From positions 1 through 21,861 of IMG/VR virus record IMGVR_UViG_3300035698_017765: a stretch of DNA of 21,861 nt; one strand, written 5' to 3'. This stretch comes from a virus. The notes under the pieces were generated by a model. It saw only the letters and a program-made list of their open reading frames with translations. It had not been told where the DNA came from and ran no database searches. Positions within the stretch are counted from its first letter, which is position 1; every line of letters begins with the position of its first letter. Made by a program: the position numbers and the translations under genes. Positions 14,459 through 21,861 of the stretch are shown one piece after another.

Positions 14459-14827
14459 ATGGCAAGAACAACGTATTCAGAAGTAAATGAGATAATGAAT
14501 GGGTCTTTAACAGAAGCTAAAATTACTCCATTTATAGGAATAGCTAATGTTTTTATTACAAATCAGATGTCTGCAGTTACTTTTAGTGTGGCTCAATTAA
14601 CTGAGATGGAACGATGGCTTACAGCCCATTTAATCGCTTCTACGATTGCCAGGTTAGGGTCAACGGAAACACTTGGGGAGGCTACTATTAAATATATAGG
14701 ACAGTTTGGGAAAGGATTTGAAAGTACCCCTTATGGACAAATGCTTTTAGCACTTGATACCTCAGGTACATTTGCTGCTTTAAGTAAAAGGAATATAAAT
14801 ATAACAGCAATAACAAGTTTTGAATAA
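14459..14827 (+). CDS. Head-tail connector (adaptor) protein
   Basis: A 122-aa helical protein with the pattern 'SEVNEIMNGSLTEAKITPFI', 'ANVFITN' and 'LTEMERWLTAHLIAS' seen in small adaptor proteins that dock under the portal (HK97 gp6 / SPP1 gp15-like, DUF4054-like). It resumes the structural gene order after the sugar cassette. The start context is AGAAATTATGG with no SD. It is followed by a TAATG overlap with the closure protein gene. Confidence 0.75.
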   Translation: MARTTYSEVNEIMNGSLTEAKITPFIGIANVFITNQMSAVTFSVAQLTEMERWLTAHLIASTIARLGSTETLGEATIKYIGQFGKGFESTPYGQMLLALDTSGTFAALSKRNINITAITSFE

Positions 14828-15207
14828 TGAGTATTAATAACTTTTTAAATCGATCATACAATCAGACAGCGGTGTATTGGGGCACCCCTGCAGTAGATGG
14901 ATTTAACCGTATGACTTTTGCGGATCCGGTTGAAGTTGCTTGTAGGTGGGAATTAGTGGATGAGATTATACGGGATAAGAAAACAACAGAGGAACTTAAA
15001 AGAGCGCATGTTTGGCTTCCACAAAGCGTGGATATGGAAGGGTATCTTTATTTGGGGACTTTGGATGACCTTGATTCCAATCCGGATGACCCTATTACGA
15101 TTGCAGGGGCAGATAAGATTAGGTCGGTTAGAAAAATACCTACGTTAAATAATGAGGTTACATTATACAGAGCGAATTTACAATTAACTTCAGTACAAAG
15201 AATGTAA
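14827..15207 (+). CDS. Head closure (stopper) protein, probable
   Basis: A 126-aa protein, second in the connector series. It has beta-rich stretches (NQTAVYWGTPAVDGFNRMTF, ACRWELVDE, HVWLPQSVDMEGYLYLGTLD) fitting the SPP1 gp16 / HK97 gp7-like fold of the closure ring. The call rests on size, beta content and position between adaptor and HK97 gp10-like genes rather than a unique motif. Its ATG shares the last base of the adaptor's TAA. Confidence 0.68.
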   Translation: MSINNFLNRSYNQTAVYWGTPAVDGFNRMTFADPVEVACRWELVDEIIRDKKTTEELKRAHVWLPQSVDMEGYLYLGTLDDLDSNPDDPITIAGADKIRSVRKIPTLNNEVTLYRANLQLTSVQRM

Positions 15208-15209
15208 TT

Positions 15210-15689
15210 ATGGCTAGAATACCTGCACCAGGCAGAGCAAGTCGTGGAATAGTAAGAAGAACAGGACCAGGTGGAAAAGCACTTGGGGGAAGTTCAATGT
15301 ATCATACTACTGGATTAGTAGGAATAGATATAGTTATGGCTGGCATCCAAAAGCAATTAGAAAGGATGCAGTATCAAAGTATTGCAGGTATGGTGGATGC
15401 AGTGTCTTTTATTAGGGAAGATATGGAAAAGACAAGTCCAAAAGTTCCGGTGGATACAGGGAATCTTAGGGCTAGTTGGGCGCAAGATGTTCAAGTAGGG
15501 CTTAATGGAAATCCAGGAGCTATTTTTGGATTTACAGCTAATTATGCACGTAGGGTACATGAAATGGTAGGAAAAGGTGGGAAAGATATAAATTGGAGTA
15601 GACCTGGAAGTGGTTCTAAGTTTTTTCAATCAGCTATTAGAAGAAATTCAACTAAAATTACAGCTATGATAGGAAGGAGAATGCGATGA
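15210..15689 (+). CDS. HK97 gp10-like neck / tail completion protein
   Basis: A 159-aa protein with the family signature SPKVPVDTGNLRASW (residues ~75-89) and NYARRVHEMVG (~110-120), followed by a basic C-terminus ending RRMR. The N-terminal ~30 residues (RIPAPGRASRGIVRRTGPGG) are a Gly/Arg-rich extension. The family lies between connector and tail terminator and helps join head to tail. An AGGAAGGAG near its end (15671-15679) serves the next gene. Confidence 0.88.
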   Translation: MARIPAPGRASRGIVRRTGPGGKALGGSSMYHTTGLVGIDIVMAGIQKQLERMQYQSIAGMVDAVSFIREDMEKTSPKVPVDTGNLRASWAQDVQVGLNGNPGAIFGFTANYARRVHEMVGKGGKDINWSRPGSGSKFFQSAIRRNSTKITAMIGRRMR

Positions 15690-16081
15690 ATCCAGCAAGT
15701 GTAGACATAAAAGACATCATAATTGCCGAAACTAGTTTAGGCTATGTTTTCGGAACAAATATTTTTATAGGAGAAGAACCAATTAGTCCAGATAATTGTG
15801 TCACAATATTTGACACCCCTGGCTTTCCACAGATGTTAACAGCAACTCGTGGTGAAAATTATTATTATCCCTCAGTCCAAATCAGAGTCCGCAATGGGCG
15901 GTATGATACGGGATGGGATAAAGCAAATGACATAGTGCAACTATTACACGCTCGGGCACAAGGGACCGTGAATGGTACATTATATAGTTTAATTCGAGCG
16001 ATGGGAGAACCTGTCCTTCTTGATATCGATGAGAACGAAAGGTACCGCTTTGTTATGAATTTTGATATTCAAAGGCGGTAG
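15686..16081 (+). CDS. Tail terminator / minor tail protein
   Basis: A 131-aa protein in the usual terminator slot between the gp10-like gene and the tail tube gene. It has PSVQIRVRNGRYDTGWDKANDIVQLLHA (in parts, residues ~67-94), which is the typical 'v.iRvR...yd.a...a..i...L' pattern of tail terminators that cap the tube and stop its growth. It is ATGA-coupled, with AGGAAGGAG spaced 6 bases before its ATG, a reasonable SD within the preceding coding region. Confidence 0.78.
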   Translation: MNPASVDIKDIIIAETSLGYVFGTNIFIGEEPISPDNCVTIFDTPGFPQMLTATRGENYYYPSVQIRVRNGRYDTGWDKANDIVQLLHARAQGTVNGTLYSLIRAMGEPVLLDIDENERYRFVMNFDIQRR

Positions 16082-16103
16082 GTATTAGTATTAATTTAAA
16101 AAT

Positions 16104-16109
16104 AGGAGG
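16104..16109 (+). promoter_or_regulatory. Strong Shine-Dalgarno for tail tube protein
   Basis: AGGAGG ends 5 bases before ATG 16115 within AGGAGGTTATTATGG, an exact copy of the block before the gene at 8296. It fixes the tail tube start. Confidence 0.82.
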
Positions 16110-16114
16110 TTATT

Positions 16115-16555
16115 ATGGCAAGTAATGCAGTATCAGGAGTGGGTACAACACTCTATAGATGGAATGGGTCTTCAGCTTGGGTTGCCCTGACTGAGATCAA
16201 TTCTATTTCTGGTCCGTCTAAGACCAGGGATACCATTGATGTCACTTCTTTGGACTCCACTAGTGGGTACAGGGAGTTTATCGCTGGTTTCCGTGATGCG
16301 GGCACTGTTCAATTGAACATGAATTTTACGCGTGCTTCATTTGAGGTTATGAATGATGATTTCGAAAGTGATGTTGTGCAGAACTACGAGATAGTTTTGC
16401 CGGATGATGAAAATACCACTTTTGAATTTGAAGGTTTGGTGACAGAAGTTCCGTTGGAAGTACCAATGGATGACAAAATCACTGTATCTGCAACTATTAA
16501 GATTACTGGCCCTGTTACAGTTAACAGTGGAGCAGCAAGTGCATCACCAGGATGA
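16115..16555 (+). CDS. Major tail tube protein
   Basis: A 146-aa beta-rich protein that builds the non-contractile tube. SISGPSKTRDTIDVTSLDS (residues ~30-48), GYREFIAGFRDAGTVQLNM (~51-69) and YEIVLPDDENTTFEFEG (~91-107) are the lambda gpV / TP901-type tube signature, in which 'k.d.idvt.ld...g..efi.G..d.G....' is the core. The C-terminus is a short Ala/Ser-rich tail (GAASASPG). The strong SD fits the high copy number, and no sheath gene precedes it. A hairpin follows. Confidence 0.92.
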   Translation: MASNAVSGVGTTLYRWNGSSAWVALTEINSISGPSKTRDTIDVTSLDSTSGYREFIAGFRDAGTVQLNMNFTRASFEVMNDDFESDVVQNYEIVLPDDENTTFEFEGLVTEVPLEVPMDDKITVSATIKITGPVTVNSGAASASPG

Positions 16556-16564
16556 TAAAAATTT

Positions 16565-16579
16565 ACCTTAATCAAAGGT
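16565..16579 (+). terminator. Hairpin after tail tube gene, followed by T-rich stretch
   Basis: ACCTT, loop AATCA, AAGGT forms a 5-bp stem that can extend, after two mismatches, with AAAAT/ATTTT. TTATTTTAG and then TTATTAATTATTAATTTTTT follow, so a weak or partial terminator, or a 3'-end stabiliser, is plausible. The same AATCA loop occurs in the hairpin after the capsid gene. The stem is short and AT-rich. Confidence 0.45.
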
Positions 16580-16623
16580 TTATTTTAGTTATTAATTATT
16601 AATTTTTTAAAAAAGACTTAATC

Positions 16624-16944
16624 ATGGCAGTCGAGTATATCAAATACAAAGGGGAAGAACTTCCCGTACAAGTAGGGTACTACGCATTGAAACATATGCA
16701 GAAGCATACAAAAGGAAAAGGAATGGCTCATTTGCAAGAAGATTTTGCACTCTACGAACCATTGCTTTATTTCTCATTAAAAATGGGACATCTAACAGAA
16801 GACAAACCTTTTACATTTAAAATGGCAGATATGGAATTAATCCTGGAAGACGTTTTGTTTTCCCAGTTTATCCATATAGTAGGAAACTCTTTTACAGATG
16901 AGGCAGAAGCCACAGAGGAGGAAGGGGATGCAAAAAAGAAGTAG
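16624..16944 (+). CDS. Tail assembly chaperone, short form (gpG-like)
   Basis: A 106-aa protein ending in KKK after an acidic, Glu/Ala-rich tail (DEAEATEEEGDAKKK). Position between tail tube and tape measure, the length, and the frameshift signal at its 3' end identify it as the gpG-like chaperone that coats the tape measure during tail assembly and is absent from the virion. The body (VEYIKYKGEELPVQVGYYAL then a helical part) fits. It has no SD (GACTTAATCATGG). Confidence 0.82.
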   Translation: MAVEYIKYKGEELPVQVGYYALKHMQKHTKGKGMAHLQEDFALYEPLLYFSLKMGHLTEDKPFTFKMADMELILEDVLFSQFIHIVGNSFTDEAEATEEEGDAKKK

Positions 16945-17303
16945 GCCCTGTTGATTATGACAAGTTAGCAGGGAGTGCTGTTGGGCTGCTTGGAATATCA
17001 GTGAATGAATTCTTCCAACTAAGCCCGAAAGAGTTTTATTTTGCAGTAAAAGTTAAGAATGAGAGGGAAACAGAAAGGATAAAGTTTAATCATCAAAGAC
17101 AATATGAGATTGCAAGATTTCACGCTGTCTTAGTAATTAATCCGACTCTGAAGAAATCGGACCAAATAAAAGACCCATCTGCACAGTATCCTTTCCCTTG
17201 GGAGAAAAAGGCAGAGCCACAAACGATGGAGCAAATGAAAATGATAATGATGGGGATTGCACGCACAAGTAAAAAGAAGAAGTCAAAACACTCTAAAAAA
17301 TAG
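16624..17303 (+). CDS. Tail assembly chaperone GT fusion made by programmed -1 frameshift
   Basis: Slippage at A AAA AAG (16932-16938) moves ribosomes into the -1 frame, which is open from there to the TAG at 17301-17303. The product would be 105 residues of the G form plus 121 of the T part (EVGPVDYDKLAGSAVGLLG..., then NEFFQLSPKEFYFAVK), 226 aa in all. 'FFQLSPKEFYFAVK' resembles the gpT segment that binds the tape measure and tube protein. An ATG at 17001 exists in this frame but has no SD, and the open frame extends well upstream of it to the slip site, so it is not the natural start. Confidence 0.88.
16915..16973 (+). promoter_or_regulatory. Programmed -1 ribosomal frameshift signal
   Basis: It has three parts. 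An SD-like AGGAGG at 16916-16921 ends 10 bases before the slip site. The slippery heptamer A AAA AAG is at 16932-16938, in the zero frame as required (GCA AAA AAG). After a 7-base spacer, CCCTG (16946-16950) pairs with CAGGG (16969-16973), with further wobble and A-T pairs inward. The zero-frame stop TAG (16942-16944) follows at once. This is the same design as the dnaX signal of Escherichia coli. The SD does not serve a useful start: ATG 16928 next to it opens only 8 codons. Confidence 0.88.
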
Positions 17304-17308
17304 GAATT

Positions 17309-20206
17309 ATGCCAACGATGGGGAGTATGGGTGGTTACAATGTGGGGGCTTTAGTGGCTTCACTGAATTTAAACAATGCTGGAATGCTAAGAGGTATGGC
17401 TGCTTCTGAGGTAGCTATGAAGAAAATGGAATCCGTTGTAACAGCATCCAATAGGAGGATGAATGCTTCCTTTGCTACTGTAGCAGTTAGTGCAGCTAAA
17501 GTAGGACGTGCAATGACTATGTTTGTTACCATTCCAATTGTTGGTATGGGAATGGCTGCGGTGAAAATGCAAAAAGACTTTGAGAAGTCGATGGCTATGA
17601 TTGAGGGTTTGGTAGGGGTCGCTCGAGATCAAGTACAAGCGTGGTCTAAAGATATTTTAAATTTAGCCCCAAAGGTAGGGAGAGGTCCTAAAGAATTGGC
17701 AGATGCTATGTTCTTTATTACTTCTGCTGGTATTAGAGGTGCTGAGGCTATGCAAGTGTTAGAAATGGCTGCAAAAGGTTCTGTAGCAGGAATGGGGAAA
17801 GTTAAAGTAATAGCTGATCTTGTTACTTCTGCTATGAATGCATACGGTAAGGAGAACCTATCTGCTGCACAAGCTACAGACATTCTTACAGCCGCTGTAA
17901 GGGAAGGTAAGGCAGAAGCGGATGCCATGGCAAGTAGTATGGGAAAAGTACTTCCTATTGCTGCGGAGATGGGTGTTACTTTTGATCAAGTTGCCGCTGC
18001 TACAGCTGCAATGACTCGTACAGGTACTACTGCTGATACAGCTGCGGTGCAGTTAAAAGCTATTTTGAATACCATGTTAAAAGGTGGTTCAGAAAAAGCA
18101 AAGAAAGCCATGTCTCAAATGGGAACTTCTTTTGGAGAGTTACGTAAAGAAATACAGAATAAGGGTTTACTTTCTGGACTTATGACAATCCGGGAATTAA
18201 CCAATCAGTATGGTGAGGAAATGATGGCGAATTTGTTTCCTAATATTAGAGCACTTATGGGTATTCTTGACCTCATGGGTAAGAACGTAGAGGATAATGT
18301 GAAGATTTTTAAAGAACTTGCAAATGCAACAGGCTCACTAGATAGAGCTTTTATAGTATCACAAAATACTGTTCAGAACAAGTTTGACAAGACAATGGCT
18401 GCTTTAGAATCCACTTTTGTAAAAATTGGGATTTCTTTAAAAGCTGTGGTTATTCCAATGCTTGAAAAATTTACAGCATGGCTTGTTAAAATTGGGAATA
18501 AATGGGAAGATTTAAATGAGGTTCAAAAAAAGGCTGCTATTAGAATGGCAGCATTTGTAGCAGCAGCAGGACCAGTTCTTCTTATTATGGGCAAATTGAT
18601 GTTGCTAGTAAAATCTAATCCATATGTGCAATTTGCCGTAGTGGTAATGGCACTTGTAACTGCTTTAATTGCATTACGTAAAAGAACTAAAGAAACTGTT
18701 GATGATTTAGGAACACTTGCTACTGCTATTCAAAAAGGCAATAATGATTTTGTTGATCAAAAAAGGCATATTGATAAATTAATATGGTTAGTTAATGATG
18801 AAAATACAGCTTTAGAAGATAAAAAAATAGCATTAGATGAGTTAAATAAAATAATGCCTACCTATAATGGGTATTTGGATGATGAAACAGGAGCACTCGT
18901 AGCTTCTGCCACAGCAATGGAATCTTATTTAAAGGCATTAAAGGCAAAAATTTTATTTACTTCCAAACAGGAAGCCTATACAAAATTAGTATTAGATGAG
19001 GCAGAGGCACAAGTTAAATTAAAAGAACAAAAAGAACTTGTACAGGATATTAGATATCAGTATAAAGAAAAAGGAATTCCATTTCCAAAAGTCTCAGGGA
19101 GGTTTCCAGGAAGTACCGGGGATAATGAAGGACTTGGTGGTCCTGGTGGTTGGGGTGGTAGTCTAATAGGAACAGCAACCGCAGATGCATTAGATTTAGG
19201 ACTAGCATACAGAGATGCTACGGCAGCTGTTACAGAAACTCAAATAGCAGTTGATGCATTAGGTGTTGAAGTAAAATCATTAGAAAATGATTTTAAAGCA
19301 GGTTTAGGAACTGATCCTGTAATTCCAAAAGGCCCTGTTGCTATTACAAAAGAACAAATTCAAATAATAAAAGACCAAGCAGAGGCATATTCTAAATTAA
19401 CTGCTGAGATGAAAATTCATAAGCAATTAAATCAATTAGATGTGTTATTAGAAGCTGGAGGAGATACGGCAGCGGTAACTAAACGAATACAGGAATTAGA
19501 AACAGCGTTGGGTCGTTTAAGAACAGAGGGTGCCATTCCTATGGGGGAAGCTGTTACTCAGGCAATGAAAGAAATTGGAGAAGATGGCCTCCCTATTTTT
19601 GAAACAAAACTTGATGCACTTATACAAAAGTATCATGAATTCGTTAATAGTATCCAAAAAGGAAATAATCAAATAGCAGATAGTTTTAATAGAGTATTTA
19701 CTCAAGAAGTATATGCAGCACTTGAATCTTTTTCTAAAAGTTTGGGGGAGGCGTTTGTAACAGGAAATTATGATGATATATGGAAAGGACTTTTAATTAG
19801 CATAGGTCAATTTGCTGAGGGATTTGGGGCATTAATAATGGCACAAGGGGGTGCTATTGAAGCATTTAAAGCATCAATAGAGACATTACAAGGGATTCCT
19901 GCTATAATTGCAGGTGGTGTTCTTATTGCTGCTGGAGCTGCTGTCATACATTTTGCTAATCAGGGACCGGAAGGATACGCCTACGGTGGAGTTGTACCCG
20001 GCTCATCTTATTCAGGAGATCAAGTTCCAGCTATGTTAAACTCTGGAGAAATGGTATTAAATTCTGGACAACAAGCCAAATTATTTCAAGCAGCAAATAT
20101 AGGGGGTTCAGGTGGTGGAGAATGGGGAACTGCAAAGGTTTCAATTGGATTTGATGAGATGGAAATTATGTTGGAAAAGATTAATAAACGCAAAGGATAC
20201 AGATAA
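17309..20206 (+). CDS. Tail tape measure protein
   Basis: A 965-aa protein, the largest complete gene, which sets tail length and is ejected ahead of the DNA. Residues ~85-345 are the TP901-type tape-measure core (KMQKDFEKSMAMIEGL, then 'ELADAMFFITSAG', 'AADTAAVQL'-like and 'SLDRAF' segments). Two hydrophobic segments at ~412-434 and ~440-458 and a third at ~862-882 (IPAIIAGGVLIAAGAAVIHF) could cross the host membrane. A helical stretch (~460-860) is broken by a Gly-rich loop at ~595-621. The C-terminus (YAYGGVVPG...GDQVPAMLNSGEMVLN) is the conserved tape-measure end motif. It begins 5 bases after the chaperone stop. Confidence 0.93.
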   Translation: MPTMGSMGGYNVGALVASLNLNNAGMLRGMAASEVAMKKMESVVTASNRRMNASFATVAVSAAKVGRAMTMFVTIPIVGMGMAAVKMQKDFEKSMAMIEGLVGVARDQVQAWSKDILNLAPKVGRGPKELADAMFFITSAGIRGAEAMQVLEMAAKGSVAGMGKVKVIADLVTSAMNAYGKENLSAAQATDILTAAVREGKAEADAMASSMGKVLPIAAEMGVTFDQVAAATAAMTRTGTTADTAAVQLKAILNTMLKGGSEKAKKAMSQMGTSFGELRKEIQNKGLLSGLMTIRELTNQYGEEMMANLFPNIRALMGILDLMGKNVEDNVKIFKELANATGSLDRAFIVSQNTVQNKFDKTMAALESTFVKIGISLKAVVIPMLEKFTAWLVKIGNKWEDLNEVQKKAAIRMAAFVAAAGPVLLIMGKLMLLVKSNPYVQFAVVVMALVTALIALRKRTKETVDDLGTLATAIQKGNNDFVDQKRHIDKLIWLVNDENTALEDKKIALDELNKIMPTYNGYLDDETGALVASATAMESYLKALKAKILFTSKQEAYTKLVLDEAEAQVKLKEQKELVQDIRYQYKEKGIPFPKVSGRFPGSTGDNEGLGGPGGWGGSLIGTATADALDLGLAYRDATAAVTETQIAVDALGVEVKSLENDFKAGLGTDPVIPKGPVAITKEQIQIIKDQAEAYSKLTAEMKIHKQLNQLDVLLEAGGDTAAVTKRIQELETALGRLRTEGAIPMGEAVTQAMKEIGEDGLPIFETKLDALIQKYHEFVNSIQKGNNQIADSFNRVFTQEVYAALESFSKSLGEAFVTGNYDDIWKGLLISIGQFAEGFGALIMAQGGAIEAFKASIETLQGIPAIIAGGVLIAAGAAVIHFANQGPEGYAYGGVVPGSSYSGDQVPAMLNSGEMVLNSGQQAKLFQAANIGGSGGGEWGTAKVSIGFDEMEIMLEKINKRKGYR

Positions 20207-21861
20207 TGGCTTACTTAGAAAAGTATTATGGTAATTTTGAAAGTCTAAAAGGAGGTTCCTACGATGTAGTCTTGTATCAAGACACAGCGGTGGTTGGCAA
20301 ACAAGAAATTAAAATAAAATCTGTCAAATTACGATGGACAAAAAATGAGAATGTTCTTACCAGTACTTTAGATGTGTCTTTTGAAAATACATATACTTTT
20401 GCTGAGTTTGATGATTTGCTTACAAACGAAGTTAGAGAGTGGAAAATACAAATTACTACTCATGGCAGTCGTATTGCTGCAGCTATTTACTTTGAGGGGT
20501 ATATGGTGGTTGATGTGAATGAAAGAGCATTTAGTCGTGCGAAGGGGACAATTAGGATAAGTGCGTCTGATGAACTATTAAAAATGAAAGATGAGCAGGT
20601 TGCTGATATAGTTTTTGGGAATCAGTATTCTCATTTGCAAATTATTCAAGATGGATTACGTGCAATTTTCCCCAAGCCTCTTTACATAAATTCTTCTTTA
20701 TTTTATAAAGACCATGATGATAATTCTGCAGGGACTGATACTTTTTTAGAACAATCTTATTTAGATGCTGATTATTTCTATAAAAACAATATAGAAACGA
20801 AAACGTATTGGGAAGTGATTAATGATATTTGTAAGACCTATAATTGTATTATTTACAAATATAAGAATGCCTACTATATAGAAAGGTATGATGACATTAA
20901 GAATACAAGTAATTGGGTATGGGTATCTTCTGGTGGGATAACATATACATCAGTAGCTTCTGAGTATGCTGTTTATACAAAGCAAAGTGATTTCAATTAT
21001 ATTAATACTTCACAAAAGCTTCTCTATAATGCAGGACTTTCTGAATTTACTGTGAATATAAATCCAGAACCTTATGTTTCACAATTATCAAATTCATTTT
21101 CAGATGTAGCTTTATTTACAGCAGATACATTTCCAGTTGCTTCAGATATTAATAAAAGACAATGGTATTTAAACACATCATCAAATCCTGGAGGTACTTA
21201 TAATTTAACTTATGGACAATCAGAGTATGGTATGGATAATTATATAAAATTTGATACTGATGGAGATGGATTTACTACAAATTTAATGTATAGATTTCCG
21301 TTTACAATGAATAGTGGAAGTTCTACACAATTACAACTTAAATGGAAAGCATATATTGATACATCACATTCAGGAGATGAATTAACAGAATGGGTGGGGC
21401 AATGGTACTTAGGTATTGGTGAAGGAACTTATGCTGATTATTGGTTGGTAGATAATGCTGGTGTTGTTTTTTTAGATATTAGTCCAGATACATGGGAGAT
21501 TTTAGGATCTACTGATGTAGGAGGTACATTGGTTCAATTTTCAACAACAATTGAAATAGGACACTTAACAGCATATTTTGATAATCCTGGAAGTATATTC
21601 TTTCAAACAAATTCAGGAGGACAGACTAATCATGCTGTTGCTGGTGATGCTGGTACTAGTTATTGGCCTTCTACTGCTATTTTAGGAGATTTTGAGGTTA
21701 AGATTCTTCCAGAAAATCAAGACAATCAATGGATTTATGAAGTCAATACAGGTTTTATAAATACAGAAGAAACAGATCTCAATATATATGATTTTGCAAA
21801 TCAAAATATAAAAAATGGTGTTTTCTTAGATGACGGTACAAAAACAGATGATGACAATGGA
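20206..21861 (+). CDS. Distal tail / tail-associated protein, 3' end outside window
   Basis: The ATG at 20206 shares the last base of the tape measure's TAA (TAATG). The frame is open for 552 codons to the window end. The N-terminal ~130 residues (YYGNFESLKGGSYDVVLYQD, IKIKSVKLRWTKNENVL, AAIYFEGYMVVDVNERAFSR) are beta-rich like a distal-tail or hub subunit. YWEVINDICKTYNCIIYKYK (~204-223) and IERYDDI follow. Residues ~300-508 form a different, Ser/Gly/Thr- and aromatic-rich beta domain (with DTDGDGF) that reads like a jelly-roll/carbohydrate-binding insert. The overall plan resembles post-tape-measure proteins of Bacteroidota phages. Position makes it a baseplate or receptor-contact protein. 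Confidence 0.65.
   Translation, partial: MAYLEKYYGNFESLKGGSYDVVLYQDTAVVGKQEIKIKSVKLRWTKNENVLTSTLDVSFENTYTFAEFDDLLTNEVREWKIQITTHGSRIAAAIYFEGYMVVDVNERAFSRAKGTIRISASDELLKMKDEQVADIVFGNQYSHLQIIQDGLRAIFPKPLYINSSLFYKDHDDNSAGTDTFLEQSYLDADYFYKNNIETKTYWEVINDICKTYNCIIYKYKNAYYIERYDDIKNTSNWVWVSSGGITYTSVASEYAVYTKQSDFNYINTSQKLLYNAGLSEFTVNINPEPYVSQLSNSFSDVALFTADTFPVASDINKRQWYLNTSSNPGGTYNLTYGQSEYGMDNYIKFDTDGDGFTTNLMYRFPFTMNSGSSTQLQLKWKAYIDTSHSGDELTEWVGQWYLGIGEGTYADYWLVDNAGVVFLDISPDTWEILGSTDVGGTLVQFSTTIEIGHLTAYFDNPGSIFFQTNSGGQTNHAVAGDAGTSYWPSTAILGDFEVKILPENQDNQWIYEVNTGFINTEETDLNIYDFANQNIKNGVFLDDGTKTDDDNG

Noticed and set aside
16928-16954. Small peptide from ATG 16928 using the AGGAGG just upstream
   Set aside because: It ends after 8 codons and the SD-like element fits better as a stimulator of the adjacent frameshift site.
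17001-17303. Independent start of a 100-aa tail protein at ATG 17001
   Set aside because: No SD, and the same frame is open back to the A AAA AAG slip site with a full frameshift signal, so it is better read as the T part of a GT fusion.
1-21861. CRISPR arrays, tRNA genes, insertion sequences, integrase or attachment sites, diversity-generating retroelement
   Set aside because: I saw no spaced direct repeats, no cloverleaf-like sequences, no transposase, integrase or reverse transcriptase frames, and no template/variable repeat pair.

Overview
The window is a contiguous stretch of the late (virion-building) region of a tailed double-stranded DNA bacteriophage or prophage. Every gene is on the + strand and packed tightly, often with ATGA or TAATG stop/start overlaps. 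The gene set is portal, Mu gpF-like minor head protein, prohead protease/scaffold, decoration protein, major capsid protein, head-tail connectors, tail terminator, tail tube, frameshifted tail assembly chaperones, tape measure and a distal tail protein. No sheath gene lies between terminator and tube, so this looks like a siphovirus with a long non-contractile tail. The 965-residue tape measure suggests a tail of roughly 140 nm by the usual ~0.15 nm per residue scaling. The DNA is low in GC. The host cannot be fixed. A few genes have perfect AAAGGAGG-type Shine-Dalgarno (SD) sites, while many have only A/T-rich leaders. The last, partial tail protein resembles a type I associate with phages of Bacteroidota.

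Layout: 1-735 is the end of a DEDDy-type exonuclease-like gene with a C-terminal zinc ribbon. 736-824 is the first gap, possibly a late promoter. 825-3869 holds portal, a 72-aa orphan and the minor head protein, which is interrupted by a 141-aa mini-intein. 3866-5217 is a first two-gene sugar cassette (GT2-like glycosyltransferase and methyltransferase). 5199-8637 is the capsid block: protease/scaffold with a likely internal scaffold start, decoration protein, major capsid protein and a 113-aa orphan. 8637-14453 is a second, nine-gene sugar cassette: a DUF115/Maf-like protein, a methyltransferase, a GT29-like sialyltransferase homologue, two GT8-like enzymes, a cupin, a GT-B glycosyltransferase, another methyltransferase and a sulfotransferase. 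14459-16081 holds the connector, closure, neck and terminator proteins. 16115-20206 holds tail tube, chaperones G and GT made by -1 frameshifting, and tape measure. From 20206 to the window end runs a distal tail protein.

The most unusual feature is that about a third of the window (11 genes, ~7.2 kb) is glycan-synthesis and glycan-capping machinery embedded in the head-gene operon. It has no promoter of its own that I can see and is translationally coupled to capsid genes. The simplest inference is that the phage builds a methylated and possibly sulfated glycan at the time virions are assembled, either on its own capsid or decoration proteins or on the host surface. Three further well-supported features are the intein that splits the conserved HPNCRC motif of the minor head protein, a textbook three-part -1 frameshift signal (upstream SD-like element, A AAA AAG, hairpin) in the tail chaperone gene, and an internal SD/ATG in the protease gene that would yield a separate scaffold. 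All function calls are from motif reading only; no database search was run.
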